Numbered from the stretch's first letter, positions 1 through 7,371 are shown. The stretch: 7,415 nucleotides of DNA from Ruaniaceae bacterium (GCA_030450655.1 JAKDIE010000058.1:1-7415); one strand, 5' to 3'. The notes: a model not told the origin generated them from the sequence alone. Made by a program: numbers and translations.

Positions 1-1
1 T

Positions 2-1585
2 GTGGGCGATGGTTGCATGCAGGAGGGAGTCTCCTCGGAGGCGTCGTCGCTTGCGGGGACCCAGCGTCTCGGCCGCCTGATCGTCATCTTCGATGACAAC
101 CGCATTTCGATCGAAGACGATACGAACATCGCGTTCACCGAGGACGTGATGGCTCGCTACGAGGCTTACGGCTGGCACACGCAACATGTCGATTGGACGA
201 ACGGCGGCACACAGTACGCTGAGGACGTGGACGCGCTCGAGGCCGCGATCAGCGCCGCGCAGGCGGTCACCGATCGCCCATCCTTCATTCGGTTGACCAC
301 CATCATGGCGTGGCCCTCCCCCACCAAGCAGGGCACGGGTGCGGCGCACGGCTCGGCTCTCGGGGCCGAGGAGATCCGCGGGCTGAAGGAGGCAATCGGT
401 ATCGATCCCGATGTTGACTTCGATTACGCGATTCCGGTAGCCGAGGAGACGCGCGCTGCGGTGGCCGCACGCTCGCGTAGCGTGCGCGCCGATTGGGATC
501 TCGCCTATGGGGCATGGCGCACGGCCAACCCCCAGCAGGCGGCGCTCCTCGACCGGCTCGTGGCGAAGGAGCTCCCCGTGGGATGGGAGTCCGCACTGCC
601 CGAGTTCGAAGCGGGCAAGGCCATCGCCACCCGCGCCGCCTCCGGCCAGGTGCTTGGCGCGCTCGCCGATGTGCTGCCCGAGCTCTGGGGCGGCTCTGCC
701 GACCTCGCCGGCTCGAACAACACGACCATGAAGGGCGAGCCCTCGTTCCTCCCCGAGGATCGCCAGTCCGAGATGTTCCAGGGCAACCTGTACGGCCGCA
801 CGCTCCACTTTGGGGTGCGCGAGCACGCCATGGGCGCGATCGTCAACGGCATCGCACTCGGCCTCACGCGCCCGTACGGTGGCACATTCTTCGTGTTCGC
901 GGATTACATGCGGCCGGCCGTGCGCCTCGCCGCCATCATGGGTGTTCCCTCCGTGTACGTGTGGACCCACGATTCCGTGGGAGTCGGCGAGGACGGCCCC
1001 ACGCACCAGCCCATCGAACACCTCGCCGCATACCGGGCCATCCCTGGCCTCGCGCTCGTCCGCCCGGCAGATGCCAATGAGACAGCCCATGCGTGGCGCG
1101 GAATCCTGGAGCGGCGAAACGGGCCGGCCGGGCTGATCTTGACGCGCCAGAACGTCCCAGTCATCGACCGTACGGACCGCGCGGGTGCCGAGAATGTCAC
1201 GCAGGGCGGCTACGTCCTCGCCGATGCCGAGAGCCTCGACGTCATCATTATCGCGACTGGCTCCGAGGTCTCCGTGGCACTCGATGCGCGTGAGATCTTG
1301 GCCGCAGAGGGGATCGGCGCGCGCGTCGTCTCGATGCCGTGTGTGGAATGGTTCGAAGAGCAATCGGACGAGTACAAGGAGTCCGTGCTTCCCGCAGCCG
1401 TCCGTGCACGTGTCTCGGTCGAGGCGGGCATCAGCGACTACTGGCGTAAGTACGTTGGGGACGCGGGCCGTTCCATCGGGATCGACCACTTTGGCGAGAG
1501 CGCGGACGGCGTCCTGCTCCTGAAGGAATACGGCATGAACGCCGAGAACGTGGCCGCTACTGCGCGCGAGGTCGTCTCCGGGTGA
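2..1585 (+). CDS. tkt: Transketolase, 3' part (5' end cut by window edge)
   Basis: Transketolase is a cytosolic enzyme that uses thiamine diphosphate (TPP) to move two-carbon ketol units between sugar phosphates in the non-oxidative pentose phosphate pathway. The 527 visible residues open directly in the TPP/Mg motif (GDG at residues 2-4, then EG and, at 31-33, DDN), so the first GTG is an internal valine and not a start. Roughly 150-180 N-terminal residues lie outside the window, judging from the usual 660-700 residue length. Seen in order: the HGSALG segment with His116, the pyrimidine domain with [10 protein letters not shown] near 230-239, GVREHAMG at 271-278 containing the conserved catalytic Glu274, [17 protein letters not shown] at 321-336, and a C-terminal domain with [13 protein letters not shown]. 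The stop is TGA at 1583. The next gene, zwf, starts 10 nt later, which suggests co-transcription. Every visible key motif is intact. The family assignment is very secure. Confidence 0.97.
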   Translation: MGDGCMQEGVSSEASSLAGTQRLGRLIVIFDDNRISIEDDTNIAFTEDVMARYEAYGWHTQHVDWTNGGTQYAEDVDALEAAISAAQAVTDRPSFIRLTTIMAWPSPTKQGTGAAHGSALGAEEIRGLKEAIGIDPDVDFDYAIPVAEETRAAVAARSRSVRADWDLAYGAWRTANPQQAALLDRLVAKELPVGWESALPEFEAGKAIATRAASGQVLGALADVLPELWGGSADLAGSNNTTMKGEPSFLPEDRQSEMFQGNLYGRTLHFGVREHAMGAIVNGIALGLTRPYGGTFFVFADYMRPAVRLAAIMGVPSVYVWTHDSVGVGEDGPTHQPIEHLAAYRAIPGLALVRPADANETAHAWRGILERRNGPAGLILTRQNVPVIDRTDRAGAENVTQGGYVLADAESLDVIIIATGSEVSVALDAREILAAEGIGARVVSMPCVEWFEEQSDEYKESVLPAAVRARVSVEAGISDYWRKYVGDAGRSIGIDHFGESADGVLLLKEYGMNAENVAATAREVVSG

Positions 1586-1595
1586 TAATCGCCTC

Positions 1596-3107
1596 GTGAA
1601 TGCACTTCGCGACCCACACGACCGGCGCCTCCCGCGCATCGCAGGACCGGCAGGCCTCGTCCTCTTCGGGGTGACGGGAGATCTGGCGCGCAACAAGCTG
1701 CTCCCGGCGATCTACGATCTTGCGAACAGGGGCCTGCTACCGGCCTCGTTCGCCCTCACCGGGTTCGCCCGGCGGGACTGGACCCTCGAGCACTTCATCG
1801 ACGTGGTCCATGATGCGGTGGTGAAGGGCGCCCGCACGCCCTACGACGAGGGAACCTGGCTAGCCCTCGCGCACCGGATCCGCTTCGTCTCGGGATCCTT
1901 TGATGACGACGACGCGTTCGATCGGCTTGCAGAGACCGTCCGGGAGTTGGACGAAGAGATCGGGACTGACGGGAATCACGCCTTCTACCTCTCGGTGCCG
2001 CCGCGAGAGTTTCCCACGGTCCTTTCGCACCTCTCGCGTTCCGGACTCTCGAAGTCTACGAACGGTAGTTGGCGCCGCGTGGTGATCGAGAAGCCGTTCG
2101 GCAGCAACCTCGAGACGGCGAAGGAGTTGGACGGTGTCCTTTCCGCGTTCTTCGCGCCGGAGGACGTGTTCCGCATCGACCACTACCTCGGCAAAGAGAC
2201 GGTGCAGAACCTGCTCGCGCTGCGATTCGCGAACCAACTGTTCGAGCCGCTGTGGAACTCCCATTGGGTGGACCACGTGCAGATCACGATGGCCGAGGAC
2301 ATCGGTATCGGGACTCGCGCTGGCTACTACGACGGGATCGGGGCGGCCCGGGACGTGATCCAGAATCATCTCTTGCAGCTTCTCGCGCTCACGGCGATGG
2401 AGGAGCCCGCCTCCTTCGATGCCGCCGCGCTGCGCGCCGAGAAGATCAAGGTGCTTTCCGCCGTTCGCGGGCCACAGGATATCGATTCACACACGGCGCG
2501 CGGCCAATACGGCTCGGGGTGGCAGGGTGGTGCCCGCGTCAACGGATTCCTCGGCGAGGACGGGATGAACCCCGATTCGACCACCGAGACGTTCGCCGCG
2601 ATACGCCTGGACATCGAGAACCGCCGCTGGGCCGGCGTCCCGTTCTACCTGCGCGCAGGAAAGCGACTCGGACGGCGCGTGACGGAGATCGCCGTCGTCT
2701 TCAAGAGAGCCCCACACCTTCCGTTCGATCCGGTCGCAACCTCGCAGTTGGGACAGAACGCGCTCGTGATCCGCGTGCAGCCGGACGAGGGTGTCACCAT
2801 CAGGTTTGGTGCGAAAACCCCGGGAACGCAGATGGAGGTGCGCGACGTGACGATGGACTTCGGCTACGGCCACGCCTTCACGGAGAACTCGCCCGAAGCG
2901 TACGAGAGGCTGCTCCTCGACGTGCTGATCGGTGATCCCCCCCTCTTCCCGCTGCAGCGTGAGGTGGAACTCTCGTGGCAGATTCTTGATCCCATCCTGG
3001 ACCATTGGCACGGCCAACCTATTGAGACGTACCGCCCGGGCTCCTGGGGCCCAGACGGCGCCGAACGAATGATGGCCGTGGATGGCCGCGAATGGAGGAG
3101 ACCATGA
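1596..3107 (+). CDS. zwf: Glucose-6-phosphate 1-dehydrogenase
   Basis: This enzyme oxidises glucose-6-phosphate to 6-phosphogluconolactone with reduction of NADP (or NAD), the entry step of the oxidative pentose phosphate pathway. The 503 residues match the normal family length. Visible motifs are the dinucleotide fingerprint GVTGDLARNK at 25-34, EKPFG at 165-169, the substrate-site signature RIDHYLGKE at 193-201, RDVIQNH at 252-258 whose His258 matches the catalytic base, and FYLRAGKR around 350-357. The start is GTG at 1596. The N-terminus ALRDPHDRRLPRIAGP closely resembles actinobacterial Zwf proteins, and no other in-frame start was found. No strong Shine-Dalgarno sequence precedes it (only GGTGA overlapping the tkt stop, about 10 nt away), so translation may depend on coupling to tkt. 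Its TGA stop overlaps the opcA ATG by 4 nt, in keeping with a Zwf-OpcA functional pair. Confidence 0.97.
   Translation: MNALRDPHDRRLPRIAGPAGLVLFGVTGDLARNKLLPAIYDLANRGLLPASFALTGFARRDWTLEHFIDVVHDAVVKGARTPYDEGTWLALAHRIRFVSGSFDDDDAFDRLAETVRELDEEIGTDGNHAFYLSVPPREFPTVLSHLSRSGLSKSTNGSWRRVVIEKPFGSNLETAKELDGVLSAFFAPEDVFRIDHYLGKETVQNLLALRFANQLFEPLWNSHWVDHVQITMAEDIGIGTRAGYYDGIGAARDVIQNHLLQLLALTAMEEPASFDAAALRAEKIKVLSAVRGPQDIDSHTARGQYGSGWQGGARVNGFLGEDGMNPDSTTETFAAIRLDIENRRWAGVPFYLRAGKRLGRRVTEIAVVFKRAPHLPFDPVATSQLGQNALVIRVQPDEGVTIRFGAKTPGTQMEVRDVTMDFGYGHAFTENSPEAYERLLLDVLIGDPPLFPLQREVELSWQILDPILDHWHGQPIETYRPGSWGPDGAERMMAVDGREWRRP
3094..3100 (+). promoter_or_regulatory. Ribosome binding site of opcA
   Basis: GGAGGAG lies inside the end of zwf and ends three bases before the ATG at 3104. 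It favours that ATG over the in-frame ATG at 3092, which has no such element ahead of it. The protein then begins MII, as in known actinobacterial OpcA proteins. Confidence 0.75.
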
Positions 3108-3997
3108 TCATTCCTCTCGAATCCGTCACGGCCGCCCAGGTAGCCAACCGTCTCGTGCAGGTGCGCGAGGAGGGCGGCGTCGTGGCGCTCGGACGGGTCA
3201 TGACGCTGATTATCATGGCGGGGCCCGGCCTGGTCGAGGATGCCATCACGCTCTCAAACAACGCGTCACGAGCGCACCCCGCGCGCGTCATCGTGATCGA
3301 GGTGTGCCGTGACGACGCCGCAGACGGCCTCGACGCCCAGATTCGCGTGGGTGCGGACGCTGGCGCCTCCGAGGTCGTCGTCCTACGGCCGCGGGGCCAG
3401 GCCGGCGAGGAACTCGACACGCTCATCACTCCCCTGCTGCTGCCGGACGCACCCATCGTGGCGCTCTGGTTGGGGTTGACACCATCCGATCCGGCGTCGA
3501 GCTTGGTCGGAAAGATGGCCCAGCGCCGCATCACCGATGCCGTGGACGCCGGTGTGCCCGCCCTGCGCGAACTTGCCGCCCACTATCAGCCCGGCGACAC
3601 GGACCTCTCATGGGCCCGCATTACCCTCTGGCGCGCACTGCTGGCCGCCCAGTTCGATCAGCCGTTGCCGGAGCCGCGCAGCGTCACGATCACGGGCAAC
3701 TCCGAGAGACCGGCAACGCAACTGCTTGCGGGCTGGCTACGCGACCGGCTCGGCGTGCCCGTGGAAATCGAGCCAATCGACGCCGTCGAACTGCGAGCCG
3801 TGCGCGTCGATTTCGACGGCGATCACCTCCTGATCGAGCGGGAGCCAGGTTCGTGGACGGCGGTGATCTCTCGGCCCAGCGGGCTGGATCAGTCCACGCC
3901 GCTCGCCGTGCGCACTATCGCCGATTGCCTCATGGAGGATCTGCGCCGCCTCGACGCCGATCCCACGTACGCCCGAGCCCTCGCGACCGTAAGGTGA
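3104..3997 (+). CDS. opcA: Glucose-6-phosphate dehydrogenase assembly protein OpcA
   Basis: OpcA is a non-catalytic partner of Zwf. In cyanobacteria and actinobacteria it is linked to assembly or activation of glucose-6-phosphate dehydrogenase. The protein has 297 residues, close to the usual 300. The N-terminal half holds the family pattern: ALGRVMTLII at 28-37, then LSNNASRAHPARVIVI at 50-65, and PDAPIVALWLG at 114-124. The C-terminal domain includes RRITDA at 141-146, TDLSWARITLWRALLAAQFDQP around 156-177, and a WLRDRLGVP segment at 211-219. The start at 3104 is chosen for its GGAGGAG site and for the ATGA overlap with the zwf stop. An alternative ATG four codons upstream is less likely. 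The stop at 3995 lies four bases from pgl. Where many homologues have a W-W-P type string after DAPIV, this one reads LWLG; I treat that as ordinary divergence. The assignment rests on whole-length similarity plus context. Confidence 0.95.
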   Translation: MIIPLESVTAAQVANRLVQVREEGGVVALGRVMTLIIMAGPGLVEDAITLSNNASRAHPARVIVIEVCRDDAADGLDAQIRVGADAGASEVVVLRPRGQAGEELDTLITPLLLPDAPIVALWLGLTPSDPASSLVGKMAQRRITDAVDAGVPALRELAAHYQPGDTDLSWARITLWRALLAAQFDQPLPEPRSVTITGNSERPATQLLAGWLRDRLGVPVEIEPIDAVELRAVRVDFDGDHLLIEREPGSWTAVISRPSGLDQSTPLAVRTIADCLMEDLRRLDADPTYARALATVR

Positions 3998-4001
3998 ACA
4001 C

Positions 4002-4694
4002 ATGAACCGAGTCATCATCTATCCAGACGCAGCACTGACCGCCCGCGCAGCGGGACTGCGCCTCATCCAAGCTCTCATCGAGGCACAGTCCCTTCGCAGC
4101 CCCAACCACGTGGCCCTGACGGGTGGAACACTCGGCATCCAGATGCTCTCCACGATTCGTGACGAGCCGCTACTCGATGCCGTGGACTGGTCCGAGGTCC
4201 ACTTCTGGTGGGGAGATGAGCGCTTCGCCGACGACGAGGATCGAAACGCATCGCAGGCCCGTGGCGCGCTGCTCGATTCACTACCGATCCCGGTCGAGAA
4301 TCTTCACGAGGTAGCGCGCCCGAGCGCTGGCGTATCCCTCGACCAGGCCGCGGAAATCTATGCCGACGCCGTGCGGGACGTCCACTTCACTGTCATGATC
4401 CTGGGGATCGGGCCAGACGGGCATCTGGCCTCGCTCTTCCCAGACCGACCCGAGATCGACGTCGACGGCCGGGGGGCATTGGCGATCCGTAACTCTCCCA
4501 AGCCCCCGCCGGAGCGCGTGACGCTTACCCGGGATTCCCTGCAGGCATGCGACGAACTCTGGTTCATCGCGGCTGGTGAAGACAAAGCTGAGGCGATTGC
4601 GGCCGCCTACCAAGGTGCGGACATCCCGGCCGGGAAAGTGCGCGGGCCCCACACCCTCTGGTTCCTCGATACTGCGGTCGCAGCGGGAATCTAG
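4002..4694 (+). CDS. pgl: 6-phosphogluconolactonase
   Basis: This cytosolic enzyme hydrolyses the lactone made by Zwf to 6-phosphogluconate, the second step of the oxidative pentose phosphate pathway. The 230 residues are slightly short of the usual 240-260 but cover the whole NagB/DevB-type fold. Visible motifs are ALTGGTLG at 38-45 (phosphate-binding loop), WGDER at 70-74, the family signature GIGPDGHLASLFP at 135-147 with the presumed catalytic His141, and NSPKPPPERVTLT at 164-176. These distinguish it from glucosamine-6-phosphate deaminase, its closest alternative. The ATG at 4002 is preceded by AAGG at 3991-3994 (7-nt spacer) inside the opcA end, and the spacing to opcA is four bases. 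It is the last gene of this operon, and its TAG stop shares the CTAG at 4691-4694 with the stop of rbpA on the other strand. No terminator is visible before that point. Confidence 0.95.
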   Translation: MNRVIIYPDAALTARAAGLRLIQALIEAQSLRSPNHVALTGGTLGIQMLSTIRDEPLLDAVDWSEVHFWWGDERFADDEDRNASQARGALLDSLPIPVENLHEVARPSAGVSLDQAAEIYADAVRDVHFTVMILGIGPDGHLASLFPDRPEIDVDGRGALAIRNSPKPPPERVTLTRDSLQACDELWFIAAGEDKAEAIAAAYQGADIPAGKVRGPHTLWFLDTAVAAGI

Positions 4695-5038
4695 CCTCCG
4701 CGCCGCCCGCGCAGGTTCGCGAGGGCCTCGTCGAGGAGTGCAACCCCATCCTCATCGGTGCGACGCTCCTTCACGTACGCCAGATGAGTCTTGTACGGAA
4801 TGGCTTTCACCACCTGCGGCGGGTCATCTTTGTCGAGACCGGCAGGCAGCCCGCAGGTCGAACACTCCCATTCGAGAGGTATCTCGGTATCGGCATCGGT
4901 CGAGAAGCGTGGCACAGTCTCGTGCCCCGCAACACACCAATAGGGAACTCGCACGCGCGGGGCTAGCTCGCCGCGCTCAGACTCTCCCAGTGGGCCTGAA
5001 CCCACTCGGGTGCCGCGAATCGCACTGCCAGAGGCCAC
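4691..5038 (-). CDS. rbpA: RNA polymerase-binding protein RbpA
   Basis: RbpA is an actinobacterial transcription factor that binds RNA polymerase and group 1/2 sigma factors and stabilises the open complex. The 115 residues match the usual 110-125. The N-terminal tail MASGSAIRGTRVG is nearly canonical. The core has a zinc-type ligand set Cys35, His39, Cys59, Cys62 (CxxxH and CxxC), followed by GLPAG. The C-terminal part has YKTHLAYVKERR at 82-93, the linker and sigma-interacting region, and ends in a basic RGRRGG tail. The start is GTG at 5038 (first residue read as Met), supported by GAGGGGA at 5044-5050. It lies 15 nt downstream of secG on the same strand, so it is probably the last gene of the pgk-tpiA-secG-rbpA group. 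Having zinc ligands, it resembles the Streptomyces form more than the Mycobacterium tuberculosis form, which lacks them. Confidence 0.95.
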   Translation of the reverse strand: MASGSAIRGTRVGSGPLGESERGELAPRVRVPYWCVAGHETVPRFSTDADTEIPLEWECSTCGLPAGLDKDDPPQVVKAIPYKTHLAYVKERRTDEDGVALLDEALANLRGRRGG

Positions 5039-5043
5039 CGCAG

Positions 5044-5050
5044 TCCCCTC
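5044..5050 (-). promoter_or_regulatory. Ribosome binding site of rbpA
   Basis: Read on the - strand, GAGGGGA sits five bases before the GTG at 5038, in the short gap after the secG stop. It supports GTG as the start, which also gives the conserved MASGSAIRG N-terminus. Confidence 0.65.
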
Positions 5051-5053
5051 GTC

Positions 5054-5299
5054 TTAGAGGTTGAAGCTGCCGAGCAGCCCGATCAGCACGATCGATGCTG
5101 CCCACACGAGGGCCACTCCGACCGTGATGCGGTTGAGGTTGCGCTCCGCCACGCCGGAAGAACTCACGGTGCTCGAAAGTCCGCCACCGAACATATCGGA
5201 CATGCCGCCACCCTTCCCCTTGTGCATCAAGATGCTGAGCACGAGGAAGATCGAGGTGATCACCATGAGCACCTCAAGGAAGATCTTCAGTACAGTCAC
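5054..5299 (-). CDS. secG: Preprotein translocase subunit SecG
   Basis: SecG is the small accessory subunit of the SecYEG channel in the cytoplasmic membrane and assists protein export. With a GTG start at 5299 the protein has 81 residues, typical for actinobacterial SecG. It shows two hydrophobic segments (about 3-25 and 58-77) joined by a polar glycine-rich loop, HKGKGGGMSDMFGGG at 26-40, a strong family hallmark. GTG at 5299 is preferred because GAAGGA lies six bases upstream and because the hydrophobic segment begins at once. A longer reading from the ATG at 5365 would start inside the hairpin at 5337-5371 and add 22 polar residues, unlike the family. It follows tpiA, as in many actinobacteria, and precedes rbpA by 15 nt. 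The hairpin upstream may partly uncouple it from tpiA. Confidence 0.93.
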   Translation of the reverse strand: MTVLKIFLEVLMVITSIFLVLSILMHKGKGGGMSDMFGGGLSSTVSSSGVAERNLNRITVGVALVWAASIVLIGLLGSFNL

Positions 5300-5305
5300 G
5301 TCATT

Positions 5306-5311
5306 TCCTTC
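5306..5311 (-). promoter_or_regulatory. Ribosome binding site of secG
   Basis: On the - strand GAAGGA is followed by six bases and then the GTG at 5299. It decides in favour of this GTG over the upstream in-frame ATG at 5365. The ATG a few bases after the site is out of frame and meets a stop after two codons. Confidence 0.7.
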
Positions 5312-5336
5312 ACTGGTGGATTGTCCTCCCACAGAA

Positions 5337-5371
5337 TAGCCGATGGTGAGGCATTCCCTCACCATCGGCTA
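5337..5371 (-). terminator. Perfect 15-bp hairpin between tpiA and secG, probable terminator or attenuator
   Basis: Bases 5337-5351 and 5357-5371 are exact reverse complements (15 bp), with the five-base loop 5352-5356. The hairpin begins 14 nt after the tpiA stop. On the - strand it is followed by TTCTGT, a short and imperfect T-rich run. On the + strand no T run follows. It therefore best fits intrinsic termination or attenuation of the pgk-tpiA transcript. Actinobacterial terminators often lack a full U tract. A role in 3'-end protection of the mRNA is the main alternative. Confidence 0.7.
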
Positions 5372-5385
5372 CCTGTCAGACGCTG

Positions 5386-6171
5386 TTAGGAGACTGCCTT
5401 GAAGCGGGCGATCCCTGCGAACTCTTCTGGCTGGAGGGAGGCGCCGCCAACGAGCGCTCCGTCGATGTCCTCCTTGACCATGATCGCCGCCACGTTAGAG
5501 GACTTCACGGAACCGCCATAGAGCACGCGCACGGCGGCCGCAACCTCGGCCCCGTAGAGCTCGGCAAGCTTCCCACGAATCGCGCCGCACACTTCCTGCG
5601 CGTCCTCCGGAGTGGCGACCTCACCGGTGCCGATCGCCCAAACAGGCTCATAGGCGATGACGGTGTTTACGGCATCCTCGGCGGAAAGCCCGGCGTAGCA
5701 ACCCTCCACCTGAGCGAGGGTGTAGGCGACGTGTTCGCCGGCCTTGCGTACGTCCAGGCCCTCGCCCACGCAGATGATGGGCGTCATCTGCTTGGCCTGA
5801 GCAACGGCCGCCTTTTGCCCGATCAGCGCATCAGACTCGCCGTGGTACTGACGGCGCTCGGAGTGCCCCACCACCACGTAGGTGCAGCCGAGCTTCTTCA
5901 GCATGGCGCCGGAGATCTCTCCGGTGTAGGCGCCCGCTTCGTGCACCGAAACGTCCTGCGCCCCGTACACGATCTCGAGCTTGTCGCCGTCGACCAAGGT
6001 CTGGACGGAGCGAAGATCGGTGTACGGAGGAATCACCGCAACCTCAACCTCGGCGTAGTCATGCTTCGCGTCCTTGAGGACCCAAGCGAGCTTCTGGACA
6101 ACGGCGATTGCCTCGTGGTGGTCCAGGTTCATCTTCCAGTTACCCGCCATGAGCGGGGTGCGTGCGTTCAT
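5386..6171 (-). CDS. tpiA: Triosephosphate isomerase
   Basis: TpiA interconverts dihydroxyacetone phosphate and glyceraldehyde-3-phosphate in glycolysis and gluconeogenesis as a cytosolic TIM-barrel homodimer. The 261 residues are the usual length. The catalytic residues are all present: Asn11 and Lys13 in AGNWKMN, His103 in VVGHSERR at 100-107, and Glu175 in [11 protein letters not shown] at 173-183, which also contains the mobile loop 6. The phosphate-binding segments YGGSVKSSN (218-226) and GALVGGASL (238-246) close the barrel. The ATG at 6171 overlaps the pgk TGA stop by one base (TGATG), and GGAGGA at 6175-6180 inside the pgk end is a strong ribosome site, so translation is probably coupled to pgk. 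A perfect hairpin follows the TAA stop by 14 nt. Nothing is missing or unusual in the protein. Confidence 0.98.
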   Translation of the reverse strand: MNARTPLMAGNWKMNLDHHEAIAVVQKLAWVLKDAKHDYAEVEVAVIPPYTDLRSVQTLVDGDKLEIVYGAQDVSVHEAGAYTGEISGAMLKKLGCTYVVVGHSERRQYHGESDALIGQKAAVAQAKQMTPIICVGEGLDVRKAGEHVAYTLAQVEGCYAGLSAEDAVNTVIAYEPVWAIGTGEVATPEDAQEVCGAIRGKLAELYGAEVAAAVRVLYGGSVKSSNVAAIMVKEDIDGALVGGASLQPEEFAGIARFKAVS

Positions 6172-7361
6172 CAGTCCTCCAGAACTGCGATCCCGGGAAG
6201 CTCCTTACCCTCGAGGAATTCGAGGGAGGCGCCACCACCGGTGGAAATGTGAGAGAAAGTCGACTCGTCAAAGCCGAGGATGCGGACCGCTGCGGCAGAA
6301 TCGCCACCGCCCACGATCGTGAAGGCGTCAGCCTCCGAGAGTGCCTTGGCGACTGCCTTGGTGCCCTCGGCAAACGCCGGGAACTCGAAGACGCCCATCG
6401 GGCCGTTCCACACCACCGTCTTGGATGCGGCAACCTTTGCGGCATAGATCTCGCGGCTCTTCGGCCCGAGGTCCATGCCCATCTCGTCGGCCGGAATCGC
6501 GTCCACGCTGACGACGGTGGGGGTGGCATCCTTGTCGAAAATGGGTGCCACAACGACGTCCACGGGAAGAACGAGCTCAACACCCTTCTCCTCCGCGGTG
6601 GCGAGGAAGCCCTTCACGGTCTCGATCTGGCCGGCGTCGAGGAGAGACTTTCCGATCTCCTTGCCTTGCGCCTTCAGGAATGTGAAGGCCATGCCGCCGC
6701 CCACAAGGAGGATGTCCGCCTTGTCCAAGAGATTCGCGATGACGCCGAGCTTGTCCGCTACCTTGGCCCCGCCCAGGATCACCGTGTAGGGGCGCTCAGG
6801 GTTATCGGTGGCCCTGCGCAAGGAGGCGATCTCCTTGAACACGAGCGCGCCGGCGGCGCTGGGGAGGCGCTTCGCGATGTCGTACACCGAAGCCTGCTTG
6901 CGGTGGACAACACCGAAGCCGTCGGAGACATAGGCGTCACCAAGTTCGGCCAACGCGTCCGCGAGTTCGCCGCGCTCGGAATCGTCCTTCGAGGTCTCGC
7001 GCGCGTCGAAGCGGACGTTCTCCAAGAGCACGACGTCGCCGTCATGCATCGCGGAGACGGCCCCGTGCGCGCTCGGACCTACCAGGTCCGCGGCGAGCGT
7101 CACGGGCGTGCCGAGCAACTCGCCGAGGCGTGCGGCAACCGGCGCCAGCGAGAACGCCGGGTCTGGCGCACCCTTGGGGCGGCCGAGGTGCGCCATCACG
7201 ATGACTTTCGCACCAGCGCCCACGAGCGCGGAAAGGGTGGGGAGGGCCGCGCGAATGCGGCCGTCATCGGTGATGGTCTGTCCGCTCAGCGGAACGTTGA
7301 AATCGGAGCGGACGAGGACGCGCTTGCCGCGTAGATCGCCGAGGGTCTCGATCGTGTGCAT
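6171..7361 (-). CDS. pgk: Phosphoglycerate kinase
   Basis: Pgk transfers the acyl phosphate of 1,3-bisphosphoglycerate to ADP, the first ATP-yielding step of glycolysis, in the cytosol. With the ATG at 7361 the protein has 396 residues, the normal length. Substrate-binding motifs are RSDFNVPL at 18-25, Arg35, MAHLGRPKG at 56-64, LLENVRF at 112-118 and GFGVVHR at 148-154. Nucleotide-binding motifs are LGGAKVADK at 196-204, GGGMAFTF at 221-228, [11 protein letters not shown] at 316-326, GGGDS at 351-355 and the C-terminal HISTGGGAS at 371-379. The reading frame stays open to the window edge, but the extra 18 residues are arginine-rich, run through a hairpin and lack family resemblance. AAGGAG at 7366-7371 also fixes the start at 7361. 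Its TGA overlaps the tpiA ATG by one base. The gene upstream is probably gap, by analogy with related genomes, but it is not visible. Confidence 0.98.
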   Translation of the reverse strand: MHTIETLGDLRGKRVLVRSDFNVPLSGQTITDDGRIRAALPTLSALVGAGAKVIVMAHLGRPKGAPDPAFSLAPVAARLGELLGTPVTLAADLVGPSAHGAVSAMHDGDVVLLENVRFDARETSKDDSERGELADALAELGDAYVSDGFGVVHRKQASVYDIAKRLPSAAGALVFKEIASLRRATDNPERPYTVILGGAKVADKLGVIANLLDKADILLVGGGMAFTFLKAQGKEIGKSLLDAGQIETVKGFLATAEEKGVELVLPVDVVVAPIFDKDATPTVVSVDAIPADEMGMDLGPKSREIYAAKVAASKTVVWNGPMGVFEFPAFAEGTKAVAKALSEADAFTIVGGGDSAAAVRILGFDESTFSHISTGGGASLEFLEGKELPGIAVLED

Positions 7362-7365
7362 TTTT

Positions 7366-7371
7366 CTCCTT
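7366..7371 (-). promoter_or_regulatory. Ribosome binding site of pgk
   Basis: AAGGAG on the - strand is followed by four A residues and then the ATG at 7361. It selects this start over the in-frame ATG at 7415. Confidence 0.8.

Noticed and set aside
2..4. GTG at the window edge as a start codon for a shorter transketolase.
   Set aside because: It encodes the valine just before the GDG motif of the TPP-binding site, which lies deep inside any transketolase, so the gene is simply cut by the window.
493..1080. A 195-codon + strand open frame inside tkt, plus other overlapping frames around 505-1200.
   Set aside because: Arginine- and alanine-rich shadow frames with no motif, fully covered by intact tkt.
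2069..2935. A 288-codon + strand open frame inside zwf.
   Set aside because: Composition is extreme in arginine, typical of an out-of-phase reading of GC-rich coding DNA, and no family features are seen. zwf occupies the region with full motifs.
4695..4740. Short CCTC/GAGG and CGAGG/CCTCG inverted repeats just after pgl, considered as a terminator.
   Set aside because: Stems are only 4-5 bp, loops are unsuitable and no T run follows. They are explained by the GC-rich rbpA coding sequence.
4576..5064. A 162-codon + strand open frame running from the end of pgl across rbpA.
   Set aside because: Lies in another frame of pgl and antisense to rbpA, whose zinc ligands and conserved ends are clear. 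It has no independent support.
5300..5365. N-terminal extension of SecG by 22 residues from the ATG at 5365.
   Set aside because: The ATG falls in the 15-bp hairpin, has no ribosome site, and the added polar residues are unlike SecG. GTG at 5299 has a well-placed GAAGGA.
6162..7334. A 390-codon open frame on the + strand, antisense to pgk, with a downstream-looking start near the tpiA-pgk junction.
   Set aside because: Its codons are the exact reverse complements of pgk codons. It stays open simply because pgk does not use TTA, CTA or TCA codons, as expected in a GC-rich genome. It shows no recognisable domain, and pgk is beyond doubt.
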